From: an uncultured Anaerotruncus sp.
GTDB lineage: Bacteria; Bacillota; Clostridia; Oscillospirales; Ruminococcaceae
Assembly: GCF_902490045.1 (NCBI RefSeq)
Contig: NZ_CABUCJ010000126.1
Location: forward strand, 1 to 6,457
Reading direction: 5' to 3'
DNA: 6,457 nt
In this document: piece after piece, positions 6,075 to 6,457 of the stretch
How positions within the stretch are numbered: the stretch's first letter is position 1
Layout: each line of letters begins with the position of its first letter
Made by a program: the position numbers and the translations under genes
Notes under the pieces: model-generated
Database searches by the model: none
The model's input: the letters and a program-made list of their open reading frames with translations, nothing else
Told to the model about the DNA's origin: nothing

Positions 6075-6260
6075 ATCAGCGAACAGAAGAAAATCGGCCG
6101 GCCCACCGACAGCCCAAAAAACGTTATGATGCGCTTCCGCATCGACGACGAAACTCTCCGCAAGCTCGATGAGTGCAGCAAAATCCTGAAAATTAGTCGC
6201 TCAGAAGTTCTTCGCGCTGAGGTTCATCGGCTTCACGCTGAGCTGACCCAGAAAAAGTAG
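6075..6260 (+). CDS. RHH (CopG/Arc-like) DNA-binding protein, cassette 3, apparent ATC start
   Basis: 61-residue predicted ribbon-helix-helix protein. It has an arm with IGRPTDSPKN (7-16), a strand segment VMMRFRIDDET (17-27), helix 1 about 27-38, and helix 2 from SRSEVLRAEVHRL (41-53) with a C-terminal extension. The frame is open further upstream, to an ATG at 6003, but that lies before the -35 box, and a TTG at 6048 lies at or before the expected start of transcription with no ribosome site. AAAGGAGGGG (6060-6069) points to position 6075, where the codon is ATC, 7 bases after GGAGG and aligned with the CTG starts of the other two. The CTG at 6071 is out of frame and too close. In-frame ATGs at 6126 and 6129 lack a ribosome site and would drop the arm. 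Start confidence is moderate; the gene itself is well supported by its paralogs. Confidence 0.78.
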   Translation: MSEQKKIGRPTDSPKNVMMRFRIDDETLRKLDECSKILKISRSEVLRAEVHRLHAELTQKK

Positions 6261-6261
6261 A

Positions 6262-6296
6262 GGGGAACGGCCACCCCAGCAAGAGTACCGTTCCCC
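6262..6296 (+). repeat. Post-gene hairpin, cassette 3, with compensatory change
   Basis: GGGGAACGG (6262-6270) pairs perfectly with CCGTTCCCC (6288-6296) just after the TAG. Compared with cassettes 1 and 2, an A-T pair (5533-5566) has become G-C (6265-6293) with both sides changed, and the inner CG pairs are gone. Pairing is therefore kept although the sequence changed. Confidence 0.75.
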
Positions 6297-6303
6297 CCAC
6301 ACC

Positions 6304-6377
6304 ACGCACAGGCTCTTACGGGCCTCACGCACAAATATTTTACCATGTGCGCGCATTTTCCGCAAGTGCCTGTGTGG
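6304..6377 (+). repeat. 74-nt inverted-repeat element, copy C (diverged)
   Basis: Same length as copies A and B, with 11 differences from A, mostly in the right half. The loop segment AATATTTTACCA and the stem CGCACA / TGTGCG are kept. The end arms ACGCACAGG (6304-6312) and CCTGTGTGG (6369-6377) still pair at 8 of 9 positions if G-U is allowed. Unlike the others it is not followed by a promoter but by the ribosome site of the gene at 6401. Confidence 0.72.
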
Positions 6378-6381
6378 CATC

Positions 6382-6399
6382 GACAGAAAGGAGCCTGTC
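6382..6399 (+). promoter_or_regulatory. Ribosome binding site inside a hairpin loop
   Basis: GACAG (6382-6386) pairs with CTGTC (6395-6399), presenting AAAGGAG (6387-6393) in the 8-base loop. The spacing of 7 bases to ATG at 6401 fixes that start. The stem is short and its effect on translation is uncertain. Confidence 0.5.
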
Positions 6400-6400
6400 C

Positions 6401-6457
6401 ATGACCGTCACCCATGACGACTTTGAGAGATACCTTTACGGGCGCCTCACCGAACAG
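6401..6457 (+). CDS. Start of an unidentified gene, cut by the window edge
   Basis: Only 19 residues are visible, MTVTHDDFERYLYGRLTEQ, so no family can be assigned. It has a canonical ATG and a good Shine-Dalgarno, in contrast to the three RHH genes. No promoter like those of the cassettes lies between it and the third RHH gene, so it is probably read from the cassette 3 promoter through copy C of the 74-nt element. It does not begin like the RHH proteins (no GRPT arm) and is therefore the first non-RHH gene after the array. It may be what the array controls. Confidence 0.6.
   Translation, partial: MTVTHDDFERYLYGRLTEQ

Noticed and set aside
6003..6260. 85-residue version of the third RHH protein starting at ATG 6003
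   Set aside because: This ATG lies upstream of the -35 box within the 74-nt element. The added residues are translated promoter, and the paralogs start at the position matching 6075.
5527..6377. Integron gene-cassette array with attC sites
   Set aside because: The layout (small gene plus folded repeat) is similar, but the core-site consensus GTTRRRY/RYYYAAC is missing at the element ends, each gene has its own promoter, and no integrase is in view.
5531..6377. CRISPR array
   Set aside because: Only three repeat copies of 74 bases, about 360 bases apart, with genes between them; no short regular spacers.

Overview
The window looks like a high-GC, low-G+C-phylum type chromosome: a Firmicute of class Clostridia, probably near Oscillospiraceae/Ruminococcaceae. 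The basis is the minus-strand gene order dgt-dnaG-rpoD, which is typical of Firmicutes, the SigA-type rpoD with a short region 1, strong AGGAGG ribosome binding sites, and GC-rich codon use. The genus cannot be named from the sequence alone.

Layout. Bases 1-213 hold a 92-bp tandem repeat full of hairpins. Bases 214-4948 are conserved core on the minus strand. yigZ (IMPACT family) comes first and ends in its own terminator. A promoter follows immediately and serves a tight operon, dgt (dNTP triphosphohydrolase) - dnaG (primase) - rpoD (housekeeping sigma factor), closed by a perfect 16-bp-stem terminator. Bases 4949-5297 have no gene. They hold two families of hairpin repeats, one of them related to the repeat at the left edge.

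From about 5298 to the right edge the character changes: lower GC, plus strand, and an array of three similar cassettes. Each has a near-consensus sigma-A promoter (TTAACT or TTGACT, 16-17 bp, TATAAT) embedded in an inverted repeat whose axis falls on the -10 box. Next comes a strong Shine-Dalgarno, then a 55-61 residue ribbon-helix-helix (RHH, CopG/Arc-like) protein with an N-terminal GRPTxxPK arm. A hairpin with a GGAAACGG-type stem and a 74-nt inverted-repeat element close the cassette. The proteins and operators differ between cassettes, while the 74-nt element is nearly identical in the first two copies. None of the three genes has a usable ATG/GTG/TTG; the starts placed by the Shine-Dalgarno are CTG, CTG and ATC. 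A fourth gene with a normal ATG begins at 6401 without its own promoter and runs off the window.

The housekeeping genes work together in replication, nucleotide control and transcription. The RHH array is the candidate undescribed system: a set of small, probably autorepressing DNA-binding proteins with diverged operators, tied together by a conserved structured repeat. It may be the control or leader region of a mobile element lying to the right. That last point is inference.
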